Source: Megasphaera sp. AM44-1BH
GTDB taxonomy: Bacteria; Bacillota; Negativicutes; Veillonellales; Megasphaeraceae
Length of the DNA: 64,000 nucleotides
NCBI RefSeq assembly: GCF_003467125.1
Contig: NZ_QSFA01000003.1
Span: forward strand, 62,001 to 126,000
Direction of reading: 5' to 3'
Of this stretch, positions 1 through 9,448 are shown piece by piece (position 1 is the first letter of the stretch; every line of letters begins with the position of its first letter). The notes below the pieces were generated by a model that did no database searches, was not told the DNA's origin, and was given only the letters and a program-made list of their open reading frames with translations. The position numbers were made by a program, and so were the translations under genes.

Positions 1-419
1 TACAGGCCCTGATGAAAAAATATCATCTCCACCGGCTGCGCATTCCCGACGAATCGTATCTTTTCAAGATGTGGACCGCCAATCCGGTCCGGGCTCTGGG
101 CCGCGATGGCCTGACTTTTTTTGCCAGGAAGGCCCGTCGTGACGCACGGCATCTTGGATTTTCCATGGCCGATTATTTTTGGGGCATGGCAGACGGGGGA
201 AATATGAACGAAACGAATCTGCGCTATATCATCGGTCAGATGCCCTTTGGCATACATGAAGTGATGATGCATCCCGGCTGTCACACATCCGTTCTCAGCC
301 AGATATTCCATTGGGGATATCACTGGCAGGATGAATTAGCGGCCATCGTTTCACCGGGAATCCGTCAGCTCATCGAAAGCCACCATATTGAACTCATCCA
401 TTATGGTAATCTGCCGTAA
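1..419 (+). CDS. YdjC/ChbG-family carbohydrate deacetylase, C-terminal part (5' end outside window)
   Basis: C-terminal half of a YdjC/ChbG-type deacetylase, a family of about 250-290 residues whose members remove acetyl groups from chito-oligosaccharides or glycolipid sugars. The frame is open to the first base (Gln-Ala-Leu precede the ATG at 12), so the gene starts upstream of the window and the visible 135 codons are incomplete. The segment EVMMHPG, at residues 83-89 counted from that ATG, fits the conserved C-terminal metal-site motif of the family (E-x-M-x-H-P-G). The epimerase gene follows 26 bases later, so both may belong to one envelope-sugar transcript. The substrate cannot be read from the sequence. 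Confidence 0.75.
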   Translation, partial: QALMKKYHLHRLRIPDESYLFKMWTANPVRALGRDGLTFFARKARRDARHLGFSMADYFWGMADGGNMNETNLRYIIGQMPFGIHEVMMHPGCHTSVLSQIFHWGYHWQDELAAIVSPGIRQLIESHHIELIHYGNLP

Positions 420-445
420 GTTACGGGAGTGGGGAGTGGTACGTA

Positions 446-1375
446 TTGAATATATTGGTTACAGGCGGTGCCGGTTTTATCGGTTCACACCTCGTTGATA
501 CCTTAGTAGAAGCCGGTCATGATGTAACGGTATTGGATGATCTTAGCAGTGGCAGGAAAGAATATGTCAATCAGGCAGCCCGGTTCTGTCAGGGCGATGT
601 CCGGGACACGGAAGCGCTGGACCGTCTGTTTGCCGGAACCGCTTTTGATGTTGTGTTTCATGGAGCAGACAAGACACAGGCCCCCTGTTCCATGCTCCAT
701 CCCCGGGAAGAAGCCGATGTCAGTATTCTGGGCCTGATCAATGTGCTGGAACACTGCCGCAGGCATGATGTGAAAAAGATACTTCTGTCTTCTTCGGCTG
801 CTGTATATGGAAATCAGGAAAAAGGCCTGGCCGACGAAACAGCACCGGTACAGCCGCAATCCTTTTATGGACTGACGAAGGCAGCAGCAGAAGCCTATGC
901 TGCTTTGTATCACCGTATGTACGGTCTGCCCTATGCTGTCCTGCGTTATGCCAATGTATATGGCGAACGTCAGGGAAGCGGCACGGAAGATGGCGTAGTC
1001 AGTCTGTTTTCCCGGGCGCTGGCAGCAGGAAATCCTATGACCATCTATGGTGATGGAAATCAGTCCCGGGATTTTATCTATGTCAGGGATGCAGCATCTG
1101 CCAGTATGGCTGCTATGGCCGCAGACGTCCCCAGCGGCATTTACAATATCAGTACTAAAATCGAAACGACCATCAATGCCCTGAAAGAAATATTGATGTA
1201 TTTTGCCCAGATACGGACGGAAGTAACCTATGAAGAGGCAAAGAGCGGTGATATCTACCGGTCCGTCCTCGACAATGGGAAAGCTGTACAGACACTGAAC
1301 TGGCGGCCGAAAACAAAACTTCTGCCAGGCTTGATGACGACGTTTTCTTACTTTTTAGGGAGGGATGAACTATGA
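446..1375 (+). CDS. NAD-dependent epimerase/dehydratase (extended SDR, GalE-like)
   Basis: A 309-residue extended short-chain dehydrogenase of the UDP-glucose 4-epimerase type, acting on a nucleotide sugar in the cytoplasm. Visible motifs: the Rossmann nucleotide loop TGGAGFIGSH (residues 6-15), the serine cluster LSSSAAVYG around 114-122, and the catalytic Tyr141-x3-Lys145 pair in YGLTK. Translation starts at TTG 446 behind a GGGGAG ribosome site. The stop overlaps the next start (ATGA at 1372), indicating translational coupling to the ACT-domain gene. The family covers 4-epimerases and 4,6-dehydratases; the exact sugar is not determinable here. Confidence 0.85.
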   Translation: MNILVTGGAGFIGSHLVDTLVEAGHDVTVLDDLSSGRKEYVNQAARFCQGDVRDTEALDRLFAGTAFDVVFHGADKTQAPCSMLHPREEADVSILGLINVLEHCRRHDVKKILLSSSAAVYGNQEKGLADETAPVQPQSFYGLTKAAAEAYAALYHRMYGLPYAVLRYANVYGERQGSGTEDGVVSLFSRALAAGNPMTIYGDGNQSRDFIYVRDAASASMAAMAADVPSGIYNISTKIETTINALKEILMYFAQIRTEVTYEEAKSGDIYRSVLDNGKAVQTLNWRPKTKLLPGLMTTFSYFLGRDEL

Positions 1376-1821
1376 AAAAGGATACGAGCCATAACTTCTA
1401 TCTGGTCCGGGAAGACATCCTGCCAGAAGCGATTAAAAAAACAATCCGCGTCAAAGAAATCCTCAAGCATCATCAGAGCCATACCATCAATGAAGCGGTA
1501 AAGATGATGGATTTGAGCCGCAGTGCATATTATAAATATAAAGACTATGTTTTTCCGTTCCATGATGTCACACAGGGAAAAATCGTCACCTTATCGCTCA
1601 TGATTTTCGATAAACCCGGTGAACTGTCCCAGGTGCTCAATACGGTCGCGGCCAGCAATGGCAGCATCCTGACCATCAACCAGGGCATTCCCCTGCAGGG
1701 AATGGCAGATGTCAGTATTTCTATTGAAACAAAGAATATGAATATTTCTGCCGATGAATTAATGAAGAAATTAGATAAACTGCCAGGAGTCAGCAAAGTT
1801 GATATTATCGGGCAGGCCTAA
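1372..1821 (+). CDS. UPF0735-type ACT domain protein (PheB-like)
   Basis: A 149-residue cytoplasmic protein. The N-terminal ~60 residues are helical and basic with a helix-turn-helix-like stretch (INEAVKMMDLSRSAYYKYKD). An ACT domain fills residues ~67-147, with the typical start IVTLSLMIFDKPGELSQVL. This architecture and length fit the UPF0735/PheB family, commonly found next to homoserine dehydrogenase. ACT domains bind small ligands, usually amino acids, so a sensing role for aspartate-family amino acids is plausible but inferred from neighbours. It is coupled to the epimerase by a 4-base overlap and followed 12 bases later by hom. Confidence 0.8.
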   Translation: MKKDTSHNFYLVREDILPEAIKKTIRVKEILKHHQSHTINEAVKMMDLSRSAYYKYKDYVFPFHDVTQGKIVTLSLMIFDKPGELSQVLNTVAASNGSILTINQGIPLQGMADVSISIETKNMNISADELMKKLDKLPGVSKVDIIGQA

Positions 1822-1833
1822 GGAGGGGGCTGT

Positions 1834-3120
1834 ATGAAACACGTTGCAATTGCATTGTTGGGCTGTGGCACTGTTGGCAAAGGGGTTGTCGATTTATTGA
1901 GCCGCAACGGCCAGCTCATAGAAGAACAGCTGGATACGCATATCAGCATCAAACGGATACTCATCCGGGATTTACCGAAATATGAACGGATGGATCTGCC
2001 GGATACGATTGCCCTCACGACGGATTTCAACGATATCATCAATGACGATGAAATTGAAATCGTAGTCGAAGTCATGGGAAGTGCTGATTTTGCAAAAGAA
2101 TGCATCGAACAGTGTTTCAAGCGGGGGAAGAGCGTAGTCAGTGCCAATAAAGACCTGATTGCTGATTATGGGATTCCGCTTTTGAAACTCAGTCAGGAAA
2201 ATAATGTCGATTTCCAGTTCGAAGCCAGCGTAGCCGGCGGTATTCCGGTCATCCGTCCCATGTATTCGTCACTCAACAGCAACCGCATCGAGCGCATCAT
2301 CGGTATCATGAACGGAACGACAAACTATATCCTGACCAACATGACCGAACGGGGCCTGTCCTATGAAGAAGCCCTGAAAGAAGCCCAGGACAAAGGGTAT
2401 GCCGAAGCGGATCCGACCAATGATGTCAGCGGCTATGATGCGGCCCGTAAAATCGCTATTCTGGCAACACTGGGATTCCATTCGGCTGTCACGTTCCGCG
2501 ACGTCGCCGTAGAAGGCATCGAGAAAATCACTCATGAAGATATCGCCCATGCCACAGAAATGGGATATGCCGTGAAGCTGCTGGCCATTGCCCAGCAGAA
2601 TGACGATGGGATTTCTCTCAATGTCCACCCGGCCTTTATTCCCAGGAGCCACCCCCTGGCAAATGTCGGAGGTGCCTATAATGCGGTGTATGTGCGGGGC
2701 AACTGTGTCGGGGATGTCATGTTTTACGGGCAGGGCGCCGGCGCATTCCCGACAGCGAGTGCTGTTGTCAGCGATGTCATGAATGTCATCCTTCATTTTA
2801 ATCTGACTGTGACAGGGAAACGGAAATATGTCTGGCATGATACGAAAATGACGGATCCCCGTTCTATCCGGGCTCCCTATTATCTGCGCATGATTGTCGA
2901 TAACGCACCGGGCGTTTTGTCCAGTATTTCCGGCGTATTTGCAGAAAACCGCATCAGCATCCGTTCTCTCATCCAGAAAGATGAAACGAAGGAAATTGCT
3001 GAAATCGTGATTCTCATCGATGCATCTGCCGATGGGCTGGTACGGGATTCCCTGAAAAAAGTGACGTCCCTTTCCTGCGTCCGCCGTGTTGCCAATGCGA
3101 TCAGAGTCATTGAAATTTAG
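1834..3120 (+). CDS. hom: homoserine dehydrogenase
   Basis: Catalyses NAD(P)H-dependent reduction of aspartate semialdehyde to homoserine, the branch point to threonine and methionine. The 428-residue length matches monofunctional Firmicute Hom. The N-terminal dinucleotide loop ALLGCGTVGKGV (7-18), the central substrate-domain signature GIMNGTTNYILTNM, and a C-terminal ACT domain (~350-428, beginning YYLRMIVDNAPGVL) are all visible; the ACT domain suggests feedback control, in this family usually by threonine. It lies just upstream of thrB, with a GGAGGGGG ribosome site before the ATG. Confidence 0.95.
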   Translation: MKHVAIALLGCGTVGKGVVDLLSRNGQLIEEQLDTHISIKRILIRDLPKYERMDLPDTIALTTDFNDIINDDEIEIVVEVMGSADFAKECIEQCFKRGKSVVSANKDLIADYGIPLLKLSQENNVDFQFEASVAGGIPVIRPMYSSLNSNRIERIIGIMNGTTNYILTNMTERGLSYEEALKEAQDKGYAEADPTNDVSGYDAARKIAILATLGFHSAVTFRDVAVEGIEKITHEDIAHATEMGYAVKLLAIAQQNDDGISLNVHPAFIPRSHPLANVGGAYNAVYVRGNCVGDVMFYGQGAGAFPTASAVVSDVMNVILHFNLTVTGKRKYVWHDTKMTDPRSIRAPYYLRMIVDNAPGVLSSISGVFAENRISIRSLIQKDETKEIAEIVILIDASADGLVRDSLKKVTSLSCVRRVANAIRVIEI

Positions 3121-3131
3121 AGGTGCTGATT

Positions 3132-4055
3132 ATGACGAAGAAAGTACATGTAAAAATTCCGGCCACATCGGCCAATATGGGATCCGGGTTCGATGCCGTC
3201 GGCATTGCCCTGACACTATATAATGAAATACTATTTGAAGAACGGCCGGGAGCGGAAGCGATAACCATAGAAATCAAAGGAATGGGTCAGAATGAAATCC
3301 CGACAGATCCCAGAGAAAATCTGGTATCGGAAGCCATGGAATACGTGGCAAATCGCAATGGCCAGCCGCTTCCTGCAGGTCATCTGACACTGATCAACCG
3401 CATTCCGCCGGCACGCGGCCTGGGCAGCAGCTCGGCAGCTCTCGTTGGCGGTATCATGGCAGGAGATGCTCTTACGGGGCGGAAACTGACAAAAGAAGAT
3501 ATCCTGATTATAGCCAATTCGATGGAAGGGCATCCCGATAACGTAGCCCCTGCGACGTATGGCGGTCTGACATCGTCTATCATCGTCCATGACAAGGCCA
3601 TTACCAATTCTGTGCCTGTAGGGAATGACTTATCTTTCATTACGGTCAGTCCGGAAATTGAAGTTTCTACGGAAGAAGCGAGACAGGCTTTGCCTGATAC
3701 GATTGATTATAAGAGTGCCGTATTCAATGTCAGCCGCGTCAGTTTCCTCTTGTCTTCCTTCTTTACGAAGCGGTATGAGTACTTAAAGTACAGTCTTCAG
3801 GATAAGCTTCATGTTCCGTACCGGATACGGCTGATTCCCCACGGTCAGGACGTACTGGATGCGGCAACCGCAGCCGGTGCCCTGGGTTCTACTATCAGCG
3901 GTTCTGGTTCAACCCTCATCGCCTTTGCGACAGAACGGGAAAAAGAAATAGAAGAAGCGATGATTTCTACGTTTGCCGGGTATGACATCCATTCCTTCGG
4001 ACATATCCTCAAAGCGGATAATCAGGGTGCCACCTATGTAGAAATTTCTGAGTAA
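3132..4055 (+). CDS. thrB: homoserine kinase
   Basis: Phosphorylates homoserine to O-phosphohomoserine, the step before threonine synthase. It is a GHMP kinase: the glycine/serine-rich ATP loop PPARGLGSSSAALVGG lies near residues 88-103 and the N-terminus reads VKIPATSANMGSGFDA. An in-frame GTG at 3123 would add three residues, but it is itself part of the AGGTG ribosome site; the ATG at 3132 has proper spacing (6 bases), so that start is chosen (307 aa). Threonine synthase itself is not in this window. Confidence 0.93.
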   Translation: MTKKVHVKIPATSANMGSGFDAVGIALTLYNEILFEERPGAEAITIEIKGMGQNEIPTDPRENLVSEAMEYVANRNGQPLPAGHLTLINRIPPARGLGSSSAALVGGIMAGDALTGRKLTKEDILIIANSMEGHPDNVAPATYGGLTSSIIVHDKAITNSVPVGNDLSFITVSPEIEVSTEEARQALPDTIDYKSAVFNVSRVSFLLSSFFTKRYEYLKYSLQDKLHVPYRIRLIPHGQDVLDAATAAGALGSTISGSGSTLIAFATEREKEIEEAMISTFAGYDIHSFGHILKADNQGATYVEISE

Positions 4056-4092
4056 TCCCAGACTAAGGGAACGTATGTATAAAAAACGGAGA

Positions 4093-4124
4093 GAGGCTGC
4101 CTACAGACAGCCTCCTTTCCTTTG
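4093..4124 (+). terminator. intrinsic terminator after thrB
   Basis: A 7-bp stem GAGGCTG/CAGCCTC with an 8-base loop, followed by a T-rich tail (CTTTCCTTT). It lies between thrB and the nudC ribosome site, so the threonine transcript probably ends here. The weak T-tract leaves room for some read-through. Confidence 0.65.
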
Positions 4125-4136
4125 TAAGGAGAATAT

Positions 4137-4961
4137 ATGATTCAGGATATCAGTCCCTACACGTATCACAACGAATTTATGCCAGTCCCTATAGACGAAA
4201 AGGCATGTATCTTATCCTATGATAAAAAGAGCGTCCTCGTGCGGCAGGAAGGAAATCAGTTCACACTGCCGGCTGCCTCTGATTTTCCCGGATGGAAGGC
4301 CGATAATTTTATCTGGCTTTTTGCCATTGACGATATACCATTTTTCCTGGCCCGGCGCACACTGCCAGCTCCTGAAGGCTTCACGTATGTGCCTATCCGA
4401 TATATGCGCCATGCCGGTCCGCGGCACCTGGCATTTGCTTGTGTTACCGGTATGTCACTGGCCGGGTGGTACCGCCATCATCAGTTATGCGGCTGCTGCG
4501 GCCGGCCATTGCAGCACAGCAAAAAAGAACGGATGCTGTACTGTCCATCCTGCGGCATCATGAATTATCCCCGTATCAATCCGGCAGTCATCGTGGCTGT
4601 CCGGAACGATGACAAACTCCTCGTATCGACATACGCCGGCAGGGAATATACGAATATGGCGCTCATTGCGGGATTTGCCGAAATCGGAGAAACCATTGAA
4701 GAGACGGTTCATCGGGAAGTCATGGAAGAAGTGGGCATACGCGTCAAAAACCTGCGGTTCTATAAAAGCCAGCCCTGGTGTTTTACCGATACACTGCTGT
4801 TTGGATTTTTCTGTGACCTCGACGGGGCAGATACGCTGCGGGTGGATCATGAAGAACTGGCGACAGCCCGCTGGATCGGCCGGGATGAAGTACCGGATGA
4901 TGTGGAAAAAGTCAGCCTGACCATGGAAATGATGACTTTGTTCAAAGAGGGAAAGGCATAG
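4137..4961 (+). CDS. nudC: NudC-type NAD+ diphosphatase (Nudix hydrolase)
   Basis: Hydrolyses NAD(H), and in characterised NudC also removes NAD caps from RNA, giving NMN plus AMP. The 274-residue protein has the three-part NudC layout: an N-terminal domain, a zinc ribbon with Cys118/Cys121 and Cys136/Cys139, and a Nudix domain whose box runs from Gly179 (GFAEIGETIEETVHREVMEE, ending near Gly200). The NudC-specific SQPW motif is at 211-214; the usual continuation PFPxS reads CFTDT here, a small deviation. Start is ATG 4137 behind AAGGAG. It appears to be monocistronic, bracketed by the thrB terminator and the valS promoter. Confidence 0.85.
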   Translation: MIQDISPYTYHNEFMPVPIDEKACILSYDKKSVLVRQEGNQFTLPAASDFPGWKADNFIWLFAIDDIPFFLARRTLPAPEGFTYVPIRYMRHAGPRHLAFACVTGMSLAGWYRHHQLCGCCGRPLQHSKKERMLYCPSCGIMNYPRINPAVIVAVRNDDKLLVSTYAGREYTNMALIAGFAEIGETIEETVHREVMEEVGIRVKNLRFYKSQPWCFTDTLLFGFFCDLDGADTLRVDHEELATARWIGRDEVPDDVEKVSLTMEMMTLFKEGKA

Positions 4962-4969
4962 CAAATCCC

Positions 4970-4998
4970 TTGACAGTCATGGGTAAAGTTGCTACAAT
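4970..4998 (+). promoter_or_regulatory. sigma-A promoter of the valS T-box transcript
   Basis: TTGACA (4970-4975), 17-base spacer, TACAAT (4993-4998). It starts 9 bases after the nudC stop and immediately precedes the T-box leader. Confidence 0.85.
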
Positions 4999-5004
4999 TA
5001 TTAC

Positions 5005-5246
5005 CAACATAAAAGCGATGAGCGGAAGAAGCGGTTTTGGTTCTGTCCCAGAGAGATGCTGCACCGGTGAAATGGCATTGGCAGGGCGTACTGCAGGTCA
5101 CCCGTGAGCTGGCAGAAGGAAAAGTCTGCCCGTCTGACAGGCGTTAGCTGTCTGATGAAGAGGCCGCGTGAGGCGGCAATTTAGGTGGTACCGCGGAAGA
5201 ACTAAGCGCCTTTCGTCCTAAGTGAGGACGAAAGAGCGCTTTTTTT
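5005..5246 (+). promoter_or_regulatory. T-box riboswitch controlling valS
   Basis: A leader of about 240 nt with the hallmark T-box sequence AGGTGGTACCGCGG (5183-5196), whose TGGT can pair with the ACCA end of uncharged tRNA-Val. A strong terminator follows: AGCGC plus CTTTCGTCCT paired with AGGACGAAAG plus GCGCT and seven T (5205-5247), mutually exclusive with the antiterminator formed by the T-box. A Val triplet GTC at 5097-5099, followed by A and sitting at the 3' side of stem I, is the best specifier candidate. Known logic of the class: uncharged tRNA binding permits read-through into the synthetase gene. Confidence 0.92.
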
Positions 5247-5272
5247 ATTTTATCTTTGGAGGGAACAGACAA

Positions 5273-7936
5273 ATGAAATGGAATAAGGAAGAATTAGGGG
5301 CGTATTCACCGAATGACATCGAAATGTCCTGGTATGATTTTTGGGAAAAAAGTGGCTATTTCCATCAGGATGCCGATAAGAGCAAAAAGCCCTTCAGCAT
5401 CGTCATGCCGCCACCAAATGTCACGGGGCAGCTTCATATGGGTCACGCACTGGATAATACACTGCAGGACATCCTCGTCCGTTTCAAACGCATGGAAGGA
5501 TACAATGTTGCCTGGATTCCCGGCACAGACCATGCCGGCATCGCTACCCAGGTCAAAGTAGAACAGCAGCTGGCCAAAGAAGAAGGAAAAACACGCTATG
5601 ATATCGGCCGTGAAGAATTCCTGAAACGGGTCTGGGCCTGGAAAGAAAAGTATGGCAGCCGCATTGAAAAGCAGGTACGCCGCCTCGGTTCTTCCTGTGA
5701 CTGGAGCCGTAAGCGCTTCACGATGGACCCTGTATGCGCCCGCGCCGTCCGCGAAGTATTCTGCACCTTATATGAAAAAGGCCTCATCTATCAGGGACAG
5801 CGTATCACCAACTGGTGCCCTCATTGCAATACGGCACTGTCCGATATCGAAGTAGACCATTCGGACGTACAGGGCAGCCTCTGGTATGTCAAATATCCCG
5901 TCGTCGGAGAAGATGACTACATCATGATTGCCACGACCCGTCCGGAAACCATCATGGGCGATACGGCCGTTGCCGTCAATCCCGAAGACGACCGCATGAA
6001 AAAATACGTCGGCAAGAAAGTCGTCGTACCGCTCGTAAATCGTGAAGTCGAAGTCATTGCCGATGACTATGTCGATATCGGTTTTGGTACCGGTGCCGTA
6101 AAAATTACACCGGCCCACGACCCCAATGACTTTGCCATGGGCGAACGCCATCATCTGGAATCAATCATGATCATGAATCTGGATGGTACGATGAATGCCA
6201 GGGCTGGAGCCAAATACGATGGCATGACACGGGAAGAATGCCGCAAAGCCGTCGTTGCCGACCTGGAAGAACTGGGCCTCCTCGACCACATCGAACCGCT
6301 GACCCACTCTGTCGGCCACTGCTCCCGCTGCAAGACTATCGTTGAACCGTTTTCGACGAAACAGTGGTTCGTCAAGATGGGACCGCTGACCGAAGCAGCT
6401 ATTGATGCCGTCAACGGAGGGAAAACCCGGTTTATCCCCGAACGGTTCAGCAAGACATATAATCACTGGATGGAAAATGTCCATGACTGGTGCATCAGCC
6501 GCCAGCTCTGGTGGGGCCATCAGATTCCGGCCTGGTACTGCGACGACTGCGGCAAAATTTCCGTCAGCCGTGAAGATATCACCGAATGCCAGCACTGCCA
6601 CAGCAAACATATCCATCGCGACCCCGATGTCCTCGATACATGGTTCAGCTCGGCTCTCTGGCCGTTCTCGACTATGGGCTGGCCGGAAAAAACGGAAGAT
6701 ATCCAGCAGTTCTTCCCGACGAGCGTCATGGTCACAGGCTATGATATCATCTTCTTCTGGGTTGCCCGCATGATGTTCATGACCTGCGAATTCATGAAAG
6801 AAATCCCCTTCCACGACGTCTTCATCCACGGTCTCGTCCGCGACAGCCAGGGCCGCAAAATGAGTAAATCCCTGGGCAATGGTATCGATCCTCTGGGTGT
6901 CTGCGAACAGTACGGTGCTGACGCGCTGCGCTTTACTCTCGTAACGGGCAATACACCAGGTAATGACATGCGTTTCTACATGGAACGGGTCGAAGCGAAC
7001 CGCAATTTTGCCAATAAAATCTGGAATGCATCCAAGTTCGTCATCATGAACCTGAAAGACTATGATCCCGATTTCAAACCGTCCGCCGATGACCTCACCT
7101 TAGCCGACCGCTGGATTCTCACATCCTTCAATGATACGGTCAGCCAGGTCACGGCCAACCTCGATAAATTCGAACTTGGCGATGCCGCTGATGAAGTGTA
7201 TGATTTCATCTGGAATTCCTACTGCGACTGGTATATTGAACTGGCAAAACAGCGCCTGTACAAATCAGATGATCAGCGCAGTAAACAGACCGTACAGTAT
7301 GTACTGGTCTATGTCCTGACCCACACGCTGGAAATGCTTCATCCATTCATGCCCTTTGTCACAGAACATCTCTGGCAGCACCTGCCTCATGAAGGTGAAA
7401 GCATTATGGTGGCACCGTGGCCGCAGCCGAAGGCCAATCTGGAATTTACTGCCGATGCAGCAGTCATGAATGTCATTATGGAAGCCATCAAGGGCATCCG
7501 CAATATGCGTGCCGAATCCAACGTGCCGATGGGCAAAAAAGCTCCGGTCATCATGGTACCGGCTGATGAAGGAATGGCACAGACACTGCGCAAGTATGAA
7601 TCCTATTTCCACACCCTGGCCTTTGCCGATAAAGTGACCCTGCTGGCTCCTGATGCGGCCAAACCGGAAAATGCCGTCGTCACCGTCGTACCGGGCATTG
7701 AAGTCTATCTGCAGCTGAAAGACCTCATCGATGTAGAAAAAGAAACGGCCCGCGTACAAAAAGAACAGGATAAACTCCAGAAGGAAATCGACCGCCTTTC
7801 GAAGAAACTGTCTAATCCGGGATTCCTTGGCAAAGCACCGGCAGCTGTCGTAGAAAAAGAAAAAGCCAAACTGGCTGATTATACGGATAAGATGGCCTCC
7901 CTCAGCAAACGCATGGAAGATCTGGCTAAATTATAA
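5273..7936 (+). CDS. valS: valyl-tRNA synthetase
   Basis: Class I aminoacyl-tRNA synthetase charging tRNA-Val; 887 residues, normal for bacteria. The HIGH-type motif is HMGH (55-58) and the KMSKS loop lies at 529-533. The internal CP1 editing domain is present (residues ~200-400, with TTRPETIMGDTAVAVNP), and the C-terminal ~70 residues are a lysine/glutamate-rich coiled coil typical of ValRS. A longer frame opens at 5222 inside the terminator, but the GGAGGG site at 5258-5263 places the start at ATG 5273. Expression is set by the T-box upstream; folC follows 9 bases after the stop and is likely co-transcribed. Confidence 0.97.
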   Translation: MKWNKEELGAYSPNDIEMSWYDFWEKSGYFHQDADKSKKPFSIVMPPPNVTGQLHMGHALDNTLQDILVRFKRMEGYNVAWIPGTDHAGIATQVKVEQQLAKEEGKTRYDIGREEFLKRVWAWKEKYGSRIEKQVRRLGSSCDWSRKRFTMDPVCARAVREVFCTLYEKGLIYQGQRITNWCPHCNTALSDIEVDHSDVQGSLWYVKYPVVGEDDYIMIATTRPETIMGDTAVAVNPEDDRMKKYVGKKVVVPLVNREVEVIADDYVDIGFGTGAVKITPAHDPNDFAMGERHHLESIMIMNLDGTMNARAGAKYDGMTREECRKAVVADLEELGLLDHIEPLTHSVGHCSRCKTIVEPFSTKQWFVKMGPLTEAAIDAVNGGKTRFIPERFSKTYNHWMENVHDWCISRQLWWGHQIPAWYCDDCGKISVSREDITECQHCHSKHIHRDPDVLDTWFSSALWPFSTMGWPEKTEDIQQFFPTSVMVTGYDIIFFWVARMMFMTCEFMKEIPFHDVFIHGLVRDSQGRKMSKSLGNGIDPLGVCEQYGADALRFTLVTGNTPGNDMRFYMERVEANRNFANKIWNASKFVIMNLKDYDPDFKPSADDLTLADRWILTSFNDTVSQVTANLDKFELGDAADEVYDFIWNSYCDWYIELAKQRLYKSDDQRSKQTVQYVLVYVLTHTLEMLHPFMPFVTEHLWQHLPHEGESIMVAPWPQPKANLEFTADAAVMNVIMEAIKGIRNMRAESNVPMGKKAPVIMVPADEGMAQTLRKYESYFHTLAFADKVTLLAPDAAKPENAVVTVVPGIEVYLQLKDLIDVEKETARVQKEQDKLQKEIDRLSKKLSNPGFLGKAPAAVVEKEKAKLADYTDKMASLSKRMEDLAKL

Positions 7937-7945
7937 GAGGCGCCC

Positions 7946-9253
7946 ATGACCTACGAAGAAGCAATTGATTATATCCAGCATGCCAGCGTGTTTGGCGTAC
8001 AACTGGGCCTGGGCCGGATTCAGGAACTCCTGAAACGGCTGAATAATCCTCAGGAGAAATATAAGACGATTCACGTTACGGGAACCAATGGCAAGGGATC
8101 GGTGACGGCTATGATAGCCAGTGCTCTTTGTGAAGCTGGTTTCCAGACCGGGCGCTATACGTCGCCTCATCTGGAAGAATACACCGAGCGGATACACGTC
8201 AACGGCGATGATATTTCCCGTGCTGATTTTGCTGCAGCCGTCGCCGTCGTCCGGGACCAGGTGGAAGCCATGGCGGCAGATGGGCTGGAACGGCCGACGG
8301 AATTTGAAATGATTACGGCAGCCGCTTTCTGGCATTTTGCCCGTGCCGGTGTCGAATACGCCGTCATCGAAGTCGGGCTGGGAGGTCTCCTCGATTCGAC
8401 CAATGTCATCGTACCGGAAGTCTCGGTCATTACCAATGTGGCCATGGACCACATGAAATACTGTGGCAATACGATAGAAGAGATTGCGACGCAGAAAGCG
8501 GGCATTATCAAAGAAGGCGTCCCTGTCGTTACGACGGCGGAAGAGCCGGCTCTTTCGGTCATTGCCCGTACGGCCTATCACAAGCACAGCCGGCTCTATG
8601 CCTATAAGCACAGTTTCGATGTCATTGGCAATGCCGGCCCGGAAGATCCGGCAGCGGGGCAGATGGTGACGGTCCGGGAACCCTATGGTTTTGCCATTAC
8701 GACGACACTGCCCCTTTTGGGAAAACACCAGCGCGTGAATTGCGGTGCTGCGGCTATGACGCTGCTGCTCCTGGCCCGTCACGAAAAGAAACTGACCCGT
8801 ACGGCGATTGAACAAGGCCTTCACCACGTACAATGGCCCGGGCGGTTCCAGGTCCTCCGGGCAGGAAAGACCGACGTCGTCATCGACGGGGCGCACAATC
8901 CGGCCGGCATCGATACGTTCTGCAAGACCTACAGTGATGTATTCGGGGACAGGAAACGGGTATTCCTCTTCTCTGTCCTGGCCGATAAAGATTATACCCG
9001 GATGGTACGGGAACTGTTCCATGACGATGATTACGTCGTCTGTGCACCGGCGCCGACACCGCGCACATCGGATCCGGAAGAAATGGCAAAAATCCTGCCA
9101 TGCAGGGCCGACTGGGCGGACAGCATCGCTCATGGACTGGACAAAGCCTTTGCTGCCGTGCAGGATGGACAGGTACTCTGCATAGTCGGCTCTCTCTACA
9201 TACAGGGTGAAGTACGGCAGTACCTGCGCAACACATACTACATAGACATGTAA
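7946..9253 (+). CDS. folC: bifunctional folylpolyglutamate/dihydrofolate synthase
   Basis: Adds glutamate to dihydropteroate and to folates in an ATP-dependent ligase reaction (Mur-ligase family). The 435 residues fit FolC. The P-loop GTNGKGS is at 46-52, followed by the RYTSPHL segment and the Mur-type metal/glutamate segments (EVGLGGLLDSTN). It directly follows valS, an arrangement common in Firmicutes, and ends at an intrinsic terminator, so valS and folC form a two-gene unit under T-box control. Confidence 0.95.
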   Translation: MTYEEAIDYIQHASVFGVQLGLGRIQELLKRLNNPQEKYKTIHVTGTNGKGSVTAMIASALCEAGFQTGRYTSPHLEEYTERIHVNGDDISRADFAAAVAVVRDQVEAMAADGLERPTEFEMITAAAFWHFARAGVEYAVIEVGLGGLLDSTNVIVPEVSVITNVAMDHMKYCGNTIEEIATQKAGIIKEGVPVVTTAEEPALSVIARTAYHKHSRLYAYKHSFDVIGNAGPEDPAAGQMVTVREPYGFAITTTLPLLGKHQRVNCGAAAMTLLLLARHEKKLTRTAIEQGLHHVQWPGRFQVLRAGKTDVVIDGAHNPAGIDTFCKTYSDVFGDRKRVFLFSVLADKDYTRMVRELFHDDDYVVCAPAPTPRTSDPEEMAKILPCRADWADSIAHGLDKAFAAVQDGQVLCIVGSLYIQGEVRQYLRNTYYIDM

Positions 9254-9275
9254 GTTAATAACAGTAAGACTCCCC

Positions 9276-9314
9276 AGACCTGCAGCGGTCATAGTACTGC
9301 TGCGGGTCTTTATT
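9276..9314 (+). terminator. intrinsic terminator after folC
   Basis: Stem AGACCTGCAGC paired with GCTGCGGGTCT (one G-T pair), loop GGTCATAGTACT, then TTATTTA. It ends the valS-folC unit. Confidence 0.8.
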
Positions 9315-9448
9315 TATGGGATGAATAGGTGCAACTGAATACGTACCATCATATTGGCAGTCTGTATCGCGCTCCTGGAGTATGATATAATGTAACATAT
9401 AAATGCGATTTCTTTCATAGACTTCGCCTGACTGGAGAGATGTGATTC

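Noticed and set aside
3123..3131. GTG start for thrB
   Set aside because: The GTG is part of the AGGTG ribosome site that serves the ATG at 3132.
5222..5272. Upstream extension of ValS
   Set aside because: It lies inside the T-box terminator; GGAGGG with correct spacing points to ATG 5273.
7931..9292. 453-codon open frame antisense to folC
   Set aside because: FolC on the plus strand has full motif support; the antisense translation is His/Arg/Phe-rich with no domain and arises from codon bias.
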